A stretch of DNA of 64,000 nucleotides from a virus. The notes beneath the pieces were generated by a model. It saw nothing but the letters and a program-made list of their open reading frames with translations, had not been told where the DNA came from and searched no databases. Position 1 is the stretch's first letter. The number at the start of each line of letters is the position of its first letter. Shown here in pieces: positions 9,401 through 16,589 of the stretch. The stretch is from the IMG/VR virus record IMGVR_UViG_3300032296_003307, positions 1 to 64,000 of that record. One strand, given 5' to 3'. Made by a program: the position numbers and the translations under genes.

Positions 9401-10434
9401 CTTTATCAGCAATAAATTCACCCTATGCTGTAGTATTATATGTAGATGTTCCTAAACAATATATAAATGAAAAATCAGATCCTTTTGGTTTAAATAAATT
9501 TGCAAAAGACTTTGTAAAAGAAGTTTTTGAAGAAACTTGGAATCCCAAAGACTCGTTCGTATCTTTATCCGTATTTATGAAAGACAATGGAATGAACATA
9601 ACCCCATTGCCTAAAATTAAGGTTATATCAGACGACAAAGAAAATGCGTCGCATCTTTTGGGTAAGACTGCTTACTACAATCCAGCAGATAAGTCAATTA
9701 CTCTTTATACCTTTGGAAGGCACCCAAAAGATGTTTTACGCTCTTTTGCTCATGAAATGGTTCACCACGAACAAAATCTTAATGGTACTTTAGGAAATGT
9801 TAGTACTACTAACACAAATGAAGATGGTCATTTAGATAAACTTGAGAGAGAAGCATATGAAAAAGGTAATATCATGTTTAGAAATTGGGAAGATAGTATT
9901 AAGAGTTCAGTAAATGAAATATATTTTTTAGATATTCCTAAATTCAATTATCCTAAAACATTTGTGGATAAATTACGTAAATCCTTAAATGAAATTACTT
10001 TATCAAAAGATAATGCTGTGGAAATAAATGGAGATTTAACTAATGGAAAATTTCAAGTAGGAGATATAATATATGTGTATTCTATAAAAAATATACCAAA
10101 TCCATATAAAGATGAAGGGGAATTTTATAATGTTTCTTTTTATCCTGAAGATAATATAATTTCTGAACCTTTAGAAGGAAAAGAAAATTATGTTAAAATT
10201 TTATCAACAATGTTCAAAATAATATCTGATTTTTCCGAAAAAGAAAAACCAAAATATATAGGAATATCATCTATGGATAACGACAACAATAAAAATTACC
10301 ATAGAGTATATGCCAATTTAACAGATAATAAATTTAACAGAATACCAGGATACTTTAGAAAAGATGTTAGTCTAGGATTTGATACTCCTCAAGGAAAAGG
10401 TAGATTTGTAGTATTAAAAAGAAAAGATGTATAA
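6421..10434 (+). CDS. Giant multidomain protein, probable protease-processed polyprotein
   Basis: A 1337-residue protein. Visible parts in order: leader (1-13); cytidylyltransferase-like nucleotidyltransferase (17-180; GGGFKPPTKGH and GVSGTKTRK); a segment resembling LETM1-like domains (190-283, hydrophobic LVSIAVLPGSFIVGAL); TPR-like helices (300-390); repeat domain copy 1 (400-582); basic Lys/Arg-rich domain (588-705); repeat copy 2 (723-850); ParB/sulfiredoxin-like domain (920-1010; ILDGNHRHYAL); zinc metallopeptidase (1040-1160; HEMVH at 1111-1115); repeat copy 3 (1192-1337). Boundaries carry Leu-Met-Asn-Glu 285, Ile-Asn-Glu 394, Val-Asn-Glu 586, Ile-Asn-Glu 851, Ile-Asn-Glu 1017, Val-Asn-Glu 1166 and Leu-Asn-Glu 1191. 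I infer cleavage by the prohead protease into several injected proteins. Confidence 0.6.
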   Translation: MIDSILEILFEEDYTKTVAIYGGGFKPPTKGHFNVVEKTLQELPDIDEAIVFVGGGVRDGITQEESLTIWNIYKKYLSDKVTIEPSVAPVKSILNYAKEHPEEKVYWILGAREGNEEDLTDIANRTKSIEKYPNIEVKVITSSGGVSGTKTRKTLLDNNKEQFFHLIPDIEEKEEIWNILSPKVQESLEEGFIENAQENMKKLLLAIKQEGRETRDAFKLVLKAAKGEIQLTDEQKKQIGDQLKDVLKMVGLVSIAVLPGSFIVGALIKIFKAERLVFPSSLMNEDKPSGDSNPLGLKYIDIWHEGQYKAEENKTEEAIKLMIQAAKEAEELESIGEANYYKGTIAWLKKDYNTVNKYINDKFVKSTGNDEVLKRLLNNKDKSYKEAYNTSINEVGEASAKVYPFSSDKDPSEIINLAKNFFSKGTSSKVYQRVLTYTFSTDKADYVVKFNIEVERQTYVNFSKNPDWKPGPPYKTYASVGFNIEGEEEDKDTNLNEQFSVLSTVTKIIFDFIDKINEAEGNLVSLVIAPKSDTGEESSLNSKRGRFYTAYIQKNLSKYPEYKTRDGKNNSGGEYVEIYKTNSVNELEEGRKKKPDPKKGTGKKPEGSGRRLYTDEDPKDTVSIKFKTKEDIVDTLNKKQFKAKSHARQSQIINLIHQRVRAAYGKAKDPEVKARLKRALDYIESRKEASKEKTERLRKMKEASDPQAGTALPYGSGFAPVKESYQFKVSDKNYDEEDNSLISVDYKFSTPDNDYRVEFYSGEYNPEAKIFDVSFGIDKYGSKIDTFQMTGEGNALSILKTIVDIIKDFTKRFEVNKLVIDPTSEKRGKIYSMILKSLPPDILNKVELINENDLFGLNKLDKDFVKESKELNVQDLAYKQIPGLLEKGINYGLAHFRGFMKSSYKWSGPKDRNDFFDFIENIKGEIKRVPLSSIKPSQSGNDYKNSSSEYEAEEFQKILDGEKNIEDHRKEDFYPILVNKRDNKILDGNHRHYALSAINSPYAVVLYVDVPKQYINEKSDPFGLNKFAKDFVKEVFEETWNPKDSFVSLSVFMKDNGMNITPLPKIKVISDDKENASHLLGKTAYYNPADKSITLYTFGRHPKDVLRSFAHEMVHHEQNLNGTLGNVSTTNTNEDGHLDKLEREAYEKGNIMFRNWEDSIKSSVNEIYFLDIPKFNYPKTFVDKLRKSLNEITLSKDNAVEINGDLTNGKFQVGDIIYVYSIKNIPNPYKDEGEFYNVSFYPEDNIISEPLEGKENYVKILSTMFKIISDFSEKEKPKYIGISSMDNDNNKNYHRVYANLTDNKFNRIPGYFRKDVSLGFDTPQGKGRFVVLKRKDV

Positions 10435-10975
10435 ACTTAAATTAACAGACATATACAAACAAATTAAAGAAGAGGAAACACAACCTCAATCAGCTCAACA
10501 ATATACAATTTATTGTGATATGGATGGAGTTATTGCTGACTTTGATAAACGATTTAAAGATTTAAATCCTGAACATTTATCTGCTGCCCAATACCAAACA
10601 AAATATGGTATAGAAAAGTTTTGGGATTTTATAGATGAAGAAAATAAAGTAAAATTCTGGGTTGGTATTCCTTGGATGCCTGATGGAAAAGAACTTTGGG
10701 ATTATATTAAAAAATACAAACCAACCTTGTTATCAGCCCCTTCTAAAAAACCACAATCTCGTTTAGGAAAAAGATTATGGGTTAAAAACAATATTCCAGG
10801 AACTCCTTTGATTTTAGCAGCAGCTGATAAAAAACAGAATTATTCTGGAGGAAATAAAATACTTATCGACGACAGAAAAGATAATGTTGACCAATGGCGC
10901 TCACAAGGTGGTATTGGGATAGCACATACCTCTGCTCAAGATACAATTAAACAATTACAAAATTTAGGATTATAA
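10427..10975 (+). CDS. 5'(3')-deoxyribonucleotidase-like HAD phosphatase with leader
   Basis: A 182-residue protein. After a 25-residue leader region (MYKLKLTDIYKQIKEEE) comes the HAD motif I, YCDMDGVIADF (about residues 28-38), typical of mitochondrial-type nucleotidases. Then follow a WDFID segment, LLSAPSKK (motif II), and ILIDDRKDN (motif IV) near the end. The family removes phosphate from nucleoside monophosphates. The N-terminal extension before motif I is what marks it as candidate capsid cargo. It overlaps the giant gene by 8 nt. Confidence 0.7.
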   Translation: MYKLKLTDIYKQIKEEETQPQSAQQYTIYCDMDGVIADFDKRFKDLNPEHLSAAQYQTKYGIEKFWDFIDEENKVKFWVGIPWMPDGKELWDYIKKYKPTLLSAPSKKPQSRLGKRLWVKNNIPGTPLILAAADKKQNYSGGNKILIDDRKDNVDQWRSQGGIGIAHTSAQDTIKQLQNLGL

Positions 10976-10980
10976 TTATT

Positions 10981-11607
10981 ATGTATAGATTAAGAGAAAA
11001 TGAAGAAGATGCTCAATCAAGACTTGCCCTTGATTTTGACATTATTTTAACACCAAAAACCAGTGTTGAAGATGCTGTAAAAGCTTTAGAAAACATTGAT
11101 AACTATGGTGCTTATGTTTCTAATATGAGAAATAAAGCATCAATTGAAAAAGCAATAGAAATGCATTTTGGAAACATGGATGATGAAGGTAAAAAAATAT
11201 CACCTGCCAAAAAAGCATCTATTGAAAAACAAAGAGGTGAAAAATTTCCTGTTAAAACAAAACAAGCAATTGATGATTTAGTTAAATCATTAACCAGCAA
11301 ACCAAATCTTTTAAACTATACAGTTAAAGGTAATACTCTTGTTTTCCCTAAAGGAAAAAATCCTTCAAAAGATGTAACCAAAAAAATAATCAAAACTGTA
11401 ATGGACAATGCTGATATTACTTTTTCAGTAAAAGAAAAAGAATCAGTAAGTGAAGATGCAATTACAGATAAAATTAAATCATCTTTTATGTACCAAGTTA
11501 CTGGTGGTAAAAAAGGTGAGCCAATGTCTGCTGGTAAAAAATTACCTGCTAACACTAAAATTAAAAAATCTGAACTAAAAGAAATTATTAAAAATTTCAA
11601 CAAATAA
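10981..11607 (+). CDS. Lys-rich protein of unknown function, possible leader
   Basis: A 208-residue basic protein beginning MYRLRENEED, a short form of the leader pattern. It has two Lys-rich helical regions (residues 60-100 and 115-150) and a late IKKSELKEIIKN helix. No catalytic motif is seen. It overlaps the next start by one base (TAATG). The position inside the leader-bearing block suggests a head-internal or DNA-binding protein; this is inference. Confidence 0.45.
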   Translation: MYRLRENEEDAQSRLALDFDIILTPKTSVEDAVKALENIDNYGAYVSNMRNKASIEKAIEMHFGNMDDEGKKISPAKKASIEKQRGEKFPVKTKQAIDDLVKSLTSKPNLLNYTVKGNTLVFPKGKNPSKDVTKKIIKTVMDNADITFSVKEKESVSEDAITDKIKSSFMYQVTGGKKGEPMSAGKKLPANTKIKKSELKEIIKNFNK

Positions 11608-12179
11608 TGAAAAACCAATCAGTTTTAAAAAAAGAGTTTAAACAGAGAGATGTTCAACGTCTCCGTAACCTTGTTCAAGGCAAGTACGGAGAAAAATCTA
11701 CTGTTGGAACTGGTTATCAAAAAGCAAAAGAATTTCATTCCGAAGGTGATGTTTGGGAAGAGGATGGAAGAACTTGGACTATTAAAAATGGTTTAAAACA
11801 AAACATTACTAAATTAGATAAAGCAAAAGAAGGCATTGTATTGCCTTTGTTTTGTCCTACTTGTTCTCGTACAATGAAACCACATTTGGACAAAAAATGG
11901 TTTGTAATGTATGGACACTGTTTTGATTGTCAAGTGGATTTTGAAGCAAAACTTAAAAAAGAAGGAAAATTAGAGGAATTTGAAAAACAAGTAATAAATG
12001 ACCATTTGGAAGGTACTATCAATGATTTTGAAGCATGGTTTGATGAATTAATTAATTCAAAAGACCAATTCATTACAGAGACAGGCGATATTGAAAAATG
12101 GGATGGTTCCGGTAAAGAGCAGTTGTTAAAATATAAACAAGAAGCATTAGAATATTTAAACAAACAACGAAAAGAATAA
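11607..12179 (+). CDS. Zinc-ribbon protein
   Basis: A 190-residue protein. A CPTC motif (about residue 92) and a CFDC motif (about residue 113) form a four-cysteine zinc ribbon. The N-terminal third has a SVLKKEFKQRDVQRLRN helix and a conserved DVWEEDGRTWTIKNG segment. Similar proteins occur in other marine T4-like phages, from memory, without assigned function. It lacks a clear Leu-x-Glu leader. Role unknown; nucleic-acid or protein binding through the ribbon is likely. Confidence 0.55.
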   Translation: MKNQSVLKKEFKQRDVQRLRNLVQGKYGEKSTVGTGYQKAKEFHSEGDVWEEDGRTWTIKNGLKQNITKLDKAKEGIVLPLFCPTCSRTMKPHLDKKWFVMYGHCFDCQVDFEAKLKKEGKLEEFEKQVINDHLEGTINDFEAWFDELINSKDQFITETGDIEKWDGSGKEQLLKYKQEALEYLNKQRKE

Positions 12180-12796
12180 TGGAAATTACAATGATTACAA
12201 CCATTCTTGTTGCTTTAATTACAGCCGTAATTGGTCCCGCTGTTTTAGAATGGGTTAAAGCAAAATTGAGAAAAAATGAAGACAAAGACTCTTCAGTAAA
12301 AGAAGCAATTGATGTCAATGAATTAGTTGACCATCAATTAGATCAATTGTTAGAGGAATTAGGTTGTGATCGAATTTGGGTTGGACAATTTCATAATGGT
12401 GGTCATTTTTATCCTACAGGAAAATCAATCCAGAAATTTTCTATTTTCTACGAAAAATTAACCCCAAGTACCTCAGCAATCCAACATATATTTCAACAAA
12501 TACCTGTTTCATTATTTCCAAAAGCTTTATCTAAGCTTTACAAAGATGGAGAATTGGCTGTTGTAAATTACAATACTGATGAAACTTATGATTTAAGTAT
12601 GTTTTCTAAAGACTATGGAACCAAATCTTTTTATATGTTAGCCATAGATGATTTGGACGAACATTTCATAGGAGTAATGGGAATTGCATTCAATGATAAA
12701 GAACATAAATTATCCAAAGAAGAATGGATATTTATACGACAGAAAGTAGGGGCGATTGGTTCCCTTTTAACAGACTATTTATACAAGAAAAAATGA
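12179..12796 (+). CDS. Membrane-anchored GAF-like protein
   Basis: A 205-residue protein with one hydrophobic N-terminal segment (residues 5-25, TTILVALITAVIGPAVLEW) followed by positive charges, which suggests an inner-membrane anchor with the rest in the cytoplasm. Residues 50-200 look like a GAF-type sensor fold, with IWVGQFHNGGHFYPTG near residue 67 and GVMGIAFNDKEH near the end. No output domain is attached. It could sense a small ligand or dock on a host complex. Start and stop overlap both neighbours. Confidence 0.5.
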   Translation: MEITMITTILVALITAVIGPAVLEWVKAKLRKNEDKDSSVKEAIDVNELVDHQLDQLLEELGCDRIWVGQFHNGGHFYPTGKSIQKFSIFYEKLTPSTSAIQHIFQQIPVSLFPKALSKLYKDGELAVVNYNTDETYDLSMFSKDYGTKSFYMLAIDDLDEHFIGVMGIAFNDKEHKLSKEEWIFIRQKVGAIGSLLTDYLYKKK

Positions 12797-13548
12797 AAGA
12801 CATAAACAAAATTAAAGAATTTTTCTCTAAACCTTTAGAAGAAGCAAAAAGAGATATTGACAAGATTAAAAAACAATTAGATGCTTTAGGTGTTAAATAT
12901 GAAATGTCAACCACTGATAAAGTTAGACCATTTAAAGTGATTTACAAACCAGTTAATAAATCAGATGAATTTTATGATAAATTTGAAGACATTGTTGATT
13001 TATTTAACTTAAAAAGTTTTGTAAAATCATCAATGAATGAAGCTAAAAAAGAAGATGCCGTTGATACAATTACAATGGATATTCCTTTATTCCTTCGTAT
13101 GTTAGAATATTCAAGAGAAGATGCCTCTCAAGACATGGATTTACATGATGTTACCGAAAAAGCAAATAAATTAGGTAAAGAAAGAGGTATTTTATCCATG
13201 GAAGACTATGAAGAAATTGTAGGTGCTGCCGAAGATATTAACGAACTTTCAGATTATTTTAAACGTAGAAAAGCCCAAGACGATTACGCTGTTAATAAAA
13301 AAGACAAACCAGCAAAACCTTATAATCCCAACTCTTCAGGCAAAACAGACTACATGAAGCGTAGAGAAAAAGAATTAAATGAAAGAATTTCCGAAGCATT
13401 AAATAAAATCAACGAAGAACTTTGCCCTGCTGGTAAAGCATACATTAAAAAAAGAAAAGCAGCTGGTGAAAAATCATCTGCTTACCTTTCAGGTCGTGCT
13501 GTAAAAGTATGTAAAGGCCAAATGTCAGGTAAAGCTAAGAAAAAATAA
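12793..13548 (+). CDS. Basic multi-segment protein with internal cleavage-like site
   Basis: About 251 residues from the ATG at 12793, which overlaps the upstream TGA as ATGA; the longer frame from 12724 runs back inside the upstream gene and is rejected. It starts MKDINKIKEFFSKPLEE, then a small alpha/beta-like segment to residue 80, then SSMNEAKKEDA, a [LIVM]NE-type site. The C-terminus is a basic tail with two Cys (LCPAGKAYIKKRKAAG, SGRAVKVCKGQ) that recurs in large phages as a small DNA-binding-like domain. Function unknown; leader and site suggest packaged, processed cargo. Confidence 0.5.
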   Translation: MKDINKIKEFFSKPLEEAKRDIDKIKKQLDALGVKYEMSTTDKVRPFKVIYKPVNKSDEFYDKFEDIVDLFNLKSFVKSSMNEAKKEDAVDTITMDIPLFLRMLEYSREDASQDMDLHDVTEKANKLGKERGILSMEDYEEIVGAAEDINELSDYFKRRKAQDDYAVNKKDKPAKPYNPNSSGKTDYMKRREKELNERISEALNKINEELCPAGKAYIKKRKAAGEKSSAYLSGRAVKVCKGQMSGKAKKK

Positions 13549-13838
13549 TGGACTTAATTAGATTACAAGAATTAGTATCTGAATCATTACGCGACTGGTT
13601 TAAAAAAGAAGACTGGGTGCGTATTGATACTCAAGGTAACATTACTGGTCCTTGTGGTACTATGAAAAAGGGTCAAGCAACAACTCGTTGCCTACCTCGT
13701 AAAAAAGCTCAATCATTATCTAAAAAAGAAAGAGCGGCAACTGCCCGCAAAAAAGTAGCTGGTTCTAAAAAAGGAGAACAGTTTGTAAAAAACACAGAAA
13801 AAGCAGAATACAAAAAAGGTACATATCATAAAAAATAA
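13548..13838 (+). CDS. Small basic protein with leader and Cys/Lys-rich domain
   Basis: A 96-residue protein. The leader MDLIRLQELVSE is followed by a compact basic domain: W.RID..GNI.GPCG...KG..TTRCLPRKKA, then a Ser/Lys/Arg-rich helix. This small domain is frequent at the ends of phage proteins, from memory. The strong positive charge fits DNA binding in the head. Start overlaps the previous stop (TAATGG). Confidence 0.5.
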   Translation: MDLIRLQELVSESLRDWFKKEDWVRIDTQGNITGPCGTMKKGQATTRCLPRKKAQSLSKKERAATARKKVAGSKKGEQFVKNTEKAEYKKGTYHKK

Positions 13839-13840
13839 CA

Positions 13841-13848
13841 TATTTATA
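13841..13848 (+). promoter_or_regulatory. TATTTATA box
   Basis: Located 10 nt before the ATG at 13859, just after the previous gene. Confidence 0.5.
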
Positions 13849-13858
13849 CACATATATT

Positions 13859-14827
13859 ATGAAAAAATTTGACTTAAAAAAGATGATAGCTGAAAACAAG
13901 GCTACATTCTTTTCTTCCTTGAACGAAGGATACGATGAATTCAAAAGAGCAGAAAAAGGCTCTAAAGATGTAACCGCTAAAGACAAAGGCGAAGAAGAAG
14001 TTTACGGAGCCGGAGTTAAAAAAGGTGAAGAAATCGAAAAGAAAAAAATGAAAGAAAATTTAGATTCAAGTTATGACGATTTATATGATTTTGTAGACCA
14101 AAAAATGGTTGAAGGTGATGAAGAAGCCGAAATGCTATTAAACTCAAACCCAAGTTATGATGATTTATATGATTTTGTAGACCAAAAAATGGTTGAAGGT
14201 GATGATGAAGCAGAAGCATTATTAAATAAAATAAATAATATTAATGAAAATAAATCTTCAAAAATGAAAATGTCTGAATTAAAAGCCAAAATCAAAGAAA
14301 TGGTTTTAGCTGAAATGACTTTAGATGTTGATAATATGGAAGATGCCCCAGAATCAGAAGTTGATTTCTTGACTGAATTAGAAGCAATGTTAGATGAGGC
14401 TGATAAAGACACAGAAAAAGATACAGCCGAAACCGATGCTGATGTAACAATAGACGATACAGAAACTATTGATACTGAAACAACAACCGAAGTAGATCCT
14501 AATGTAAAAGCAGTACAAGATGCTTTAACACAAGCTCAAGCAGCTGCTCAAAAATTAGGTGATAAAAAATTAACAGATCAAATTGGTAACACAATTACCT
14601 TCTTCACTCGTACTCACGTTGTTGAAAAACCAGGTGGAGCAGTAGCAGAAAACTTAAATGAAGGTAGAGCAACTTTACCAAAGTTTAAACAATATTTCAA
14701 AATCATGATTGAAAACCAACCAAATGATGTTTTAGATTTAATTATGGATCTTCTTGAACATGATGGTAAAAATTTTGATGAATGGACAAGTAATATTGCT
14801 GATGATATAATAGATACTTTAGGTTAA
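13859..14827 (+). CDS. Acidic leader protein with 28-residue tandem repeat
   Basis: A 322-residue, strongly acidic protein. Leader MKKFDLKKMIAENK is followed by SSLNEGYDEF, a [LIVM]NE site at Glu23. Residues 70-126 hold two copies of a 28-residue unit starting SYDDLYDFVDQKMVEGD. A second leader-like segment (MKMSELKAKIKEMVLAE) follows near residue 137, then a run of Asp/Glu/Thr, then NLNEGRATLPKF and a helical end. The duplicated leader suggests more than one processed product. Role unknown; an internal head protein is inferred. Confidence 0.5.
   Translation: MKKFDLKKMIAENKATFFSSLNEGYDEFKRAEKGSKDVTAKDKGEEEVYGAGVKKGEEIEKKKMKENLDSSYDDLYDFVDQKMVEGDEEAEMLLNSNPSYDDLYDFVDQKMVEGDDEAEALLNKINNINENKSSKMKMSELKAKIKEMVLAEMTLDVDNMEDAPESEVDFLTELEAMLDEADKDTEKDTAETDADVTIDDTETIDTETTTEVDPNVKAVQDALTQAQAAAQKLGDKKLTDQIGNTITFFTRTHVVEKPGGAVAENLNEGRATLPKFKQYFKIMIENQPNDVLDLIMDLLEHDGKNFDEWTSNIADDIIDTLG
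14068..14235 (+). repeat. Two 84-bp direct repeats inside the acidic gene
   Basis: Two in-phase copies with period 84 bp (starts at 14068 and 14152), encoding a 28-residue unit. DNA identity is highest over the first 60 bp, which points to a recent duplication. Confidence 0.8.
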
Positions 14828-14832
14828 AATAA

Positions 14833-14898
14833 AAAGATAATAATAAACCTTTAGTTAATGAATCAGTATTCCCAATGTTAAAGAAAATTTTAAAATAA
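14833..14898 (+). pseudogene. Possible gene remnant
   Basis: A 21-codon open stretch before a TAA at 14896 reads NKPLVNESVFPMLKKILK at its end, with no start codon at its head. It contains a VNES site like those in the leader proteins and the scaffold, so it may be the tail of a deleted leader-family gene. Short and speculative. Confidence 0.25.
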
Positions 14899-14904
14899 AA
14901 GTAT

Positions 14905-15075
14905 ATGAACACACAAGAAATCTTTGAAAAAATTGAAGCTCTTTATGAGACATTCAAAGCAGAACATGCTGGAAAATCTAAAGCAGCTCACGGTCGTGCT
15001 AGAAAAGTCCTAGGTGAAATCAAGAAATTGGTAGCCGAATACCGTAAAGCCTCTATTGACGAGGACAAAAAGTAA
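14905..15075 (+). CDS. Histone H1-like (Hc1-type) protein
   Basis: A 56-residue protein. It is a single long helix with mixed charge: EKIEALYETFKAEHAG, then KSKAAHGRARKVLGEIKKL, then VAEYRKASIDEDKK. The GRARK.LGEIKKL.AEYRKAS pattern matches the short histone H1-like proteins that are widespread in Bacteroidota. These bind DNA. Here it could compact the phage genome in the head or displace host nucleoid proteins. It has no clear Leu-x-Glu leader. It lies between two leader-bearing genes and ends 5 nt before the next ATG. Confidence 0.7.
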   Translation: MNTQEIFEKIEALYETFKAEHAGKSKAAHGRARKVLGEIKKLVAEYRKASIDEDKK

Positions 15076-15080
15076 TTAAA

Positions 15081-16109
15081 ATGGCCAAACGCGATTTAAC
15101 CCCAGAGGAATTAGCTAAAGTTGAAGCAAAAATGAAAACTTTTATGGCTAATAAAGACTCTTGGGTTAAACGCTATGGTAAAGACGCAGAAAAAGTAATG
15201 CGAGGTCGTGCCATCACAAGCGTAAAAAAAGAAACCGAAACAATGAATAAACAAAAATTAAAAGAATTAGTTAGAAAATCTTTAATGAACGAAGCCGATA
15301 TTGAAGTTGGTGCCGAAGAATATTTTGGAGAAAAAGACTTATCCAAAGCATCAATGATGTTGGACGATCTCGAAACAAAATTAAAAAATCATGATTGGTT
15401 TTATATGATGTCTGATGATAACAGAGCTTATACTAAAGGCTCTTTAGAACAACAATCCATCAGAAACATTATGAAATCTCTTGAAGACATGGGATATGGT
15501 GAGGATGCAAAATCACTCTTCAACCAATATGCTCCTAATGGTCCAGGAGGAAGTACCTTAAAAATGAAAGAAGCTAAAGGTAAAGACATGGATAAAGATG
15601 GAGACATCGATTCAGATGATTACTTGGCTGCTCGTGATGCTGCTATTAAAAAAGCAATGCAAAAAGAAGACATTGATTTAGGTCACGAAGACAACGAACC
15701 ACATATGATTAAAGGCGAATTATACCAAATTGGTAAATACGCTATGGAATTATATGCTGCTTTAGAAGAATTAGAAGAAATGGGTGGTGAATATGATTTT
15801 CCTGCTTGGTGGCAATCAAAAATTACTACAGCCAAAAACATGATATCAGGTGCTAAACATTATTTAGAATTTGAAATGAATGAACCAAAAATTGATGCTG
15901 CTGTAGATGCTTTAACAGGTGAAGAATACCATGAAGGTGAGCCAATGATGGAAAAAAAGTTAACCAAAGCAGAAAAAGCCAAAAAAGAAGATATAGTTAA
16001 AGGAATGAAAAAAAGCTTTAAAGGTGATGAATCAGCAATGTATGCTATTGCCACTGCCAAAGCTAAAAAAGTAGCTGAAACTTTAGCTAAAAAACTAAAA
16101 AATGACTAA
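15081..16109 (+). CDS. Multi-segment protein with EF-hand-like loop and internal leader
   Basis: A 342-residue protein. Residues 1-50 are a basic helical segment; a leader-like stretch follows from Met55 (MNKQKLKELVRKSLMNEADIE), so an alternative start at 15243 or an N-terminal extension is possible. Around residue 170 the loop DMDKDGDIDSDDYLAA matches a calcium-binding EF-hand/dockerin loop. Residues 208-275 form a helical domain containing FPAWWQSKI. The end is Lys-rich (KKSFKGDESAMYAIATAKAKK). These modules recur in large phage proteins. Function unknown; capsid cargo is inferred. Confidence 0.5.
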   Translation: MAKRDLTPEELAKVEAKMKTFMANKDSWVKRYGKDAEKVMRGRAITSVKKETETMNKQKLKELVRKSLMNEADIEVGAEEYFGEKDLSKASMMLDDLETKLKNHDWFYMMSDDNRAYTKGSLEQQSIRNIMKSLEDMGYGEDAKSLFNQYAPNGPGGSTLKMKEAKGKDMDKDGDIDSDDYLAARDAAIKKAMQKEDIDLGHEDNEPHMIKGELYQIGKYAMELYAALEELEEMGGEYDFPAWWQSKITTAKNMISGAKHYLEFEMNEPKIDAAVDALTGEEYHEGEPMMEKKLTKAEKAKKEDIVKGMKKSFKGDESAMYAIATAKAKKVAETLAKKLKND

Positions 16110-16587
16110 AGACGAGTTAAAAGAAAAAATCAAAGTACTTGTTCAACAAGTATATAAACCTGATACTCTACAGGTACAGGATAAAATTTCTTTAGATGCT
16201 CCCAAATTTCCAGTTTTAGAAAAATTCCCTACCTTAAAACAAGTTATTGTTAATTTATTAACAAACCAATACGAAATATTTGTAAAAGACATTCAATGGG
16301 TTGCTCCAAAGCCAACTACTTTCCGAGTTATACTTGCCAATGGAGAACCTTTTACGTTAATTTATACTCCAAGAAGCTGGGTGGCTCAAGTAGAAGGTAA
16401 AAAATACTACTTGTTAAACTTAAGCGAAGAAGAATCAGCAACCGAAGCCATTTCAAGAATATTAGCCTATGGGACGCAAGAAGAAACCACACCAGAAGAA
16501 GGATCAGCAGGAGGAACCGAAACAGGCGGTGAAACAGGCGGAGGTGAAGAAGAAACTCCTGCACCTGAAGAAACACCATCAGCTTAA
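16102..16587 (+). CDS. Leader-like protein with Glu/Gly/Thr-rich tail
   Basis: A 161-residue protein beginning MTKDELKEKIKVLVQQVYK, an amphipathic helix similar to the leaders. Residues 30-115 form a small alpha/beta segment (FRVILANGEPFTLIYTPRSW). The last 35 residues are low-complexity Glu, Gly, Thr and Pro. It overlaps its upstream neighbour by 8 nt. No family is recognised. Confidence 0.45.
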   Translation: MTKDELKEKIKVLVQQVYKPDTLQVQDKISLDAPKFPVLEKFPTLKQVIVNLLTNQYEIFVKDIQWVAPKPTTFRVILANGEPFTLIYTPRSWVAQVEGKKYYLLNLSEEESATEAISRILAYGTQEETTPEEGSAGGTETGGETGGGEEETPAPEETPSA

Positions 16588-16589
16588 TT

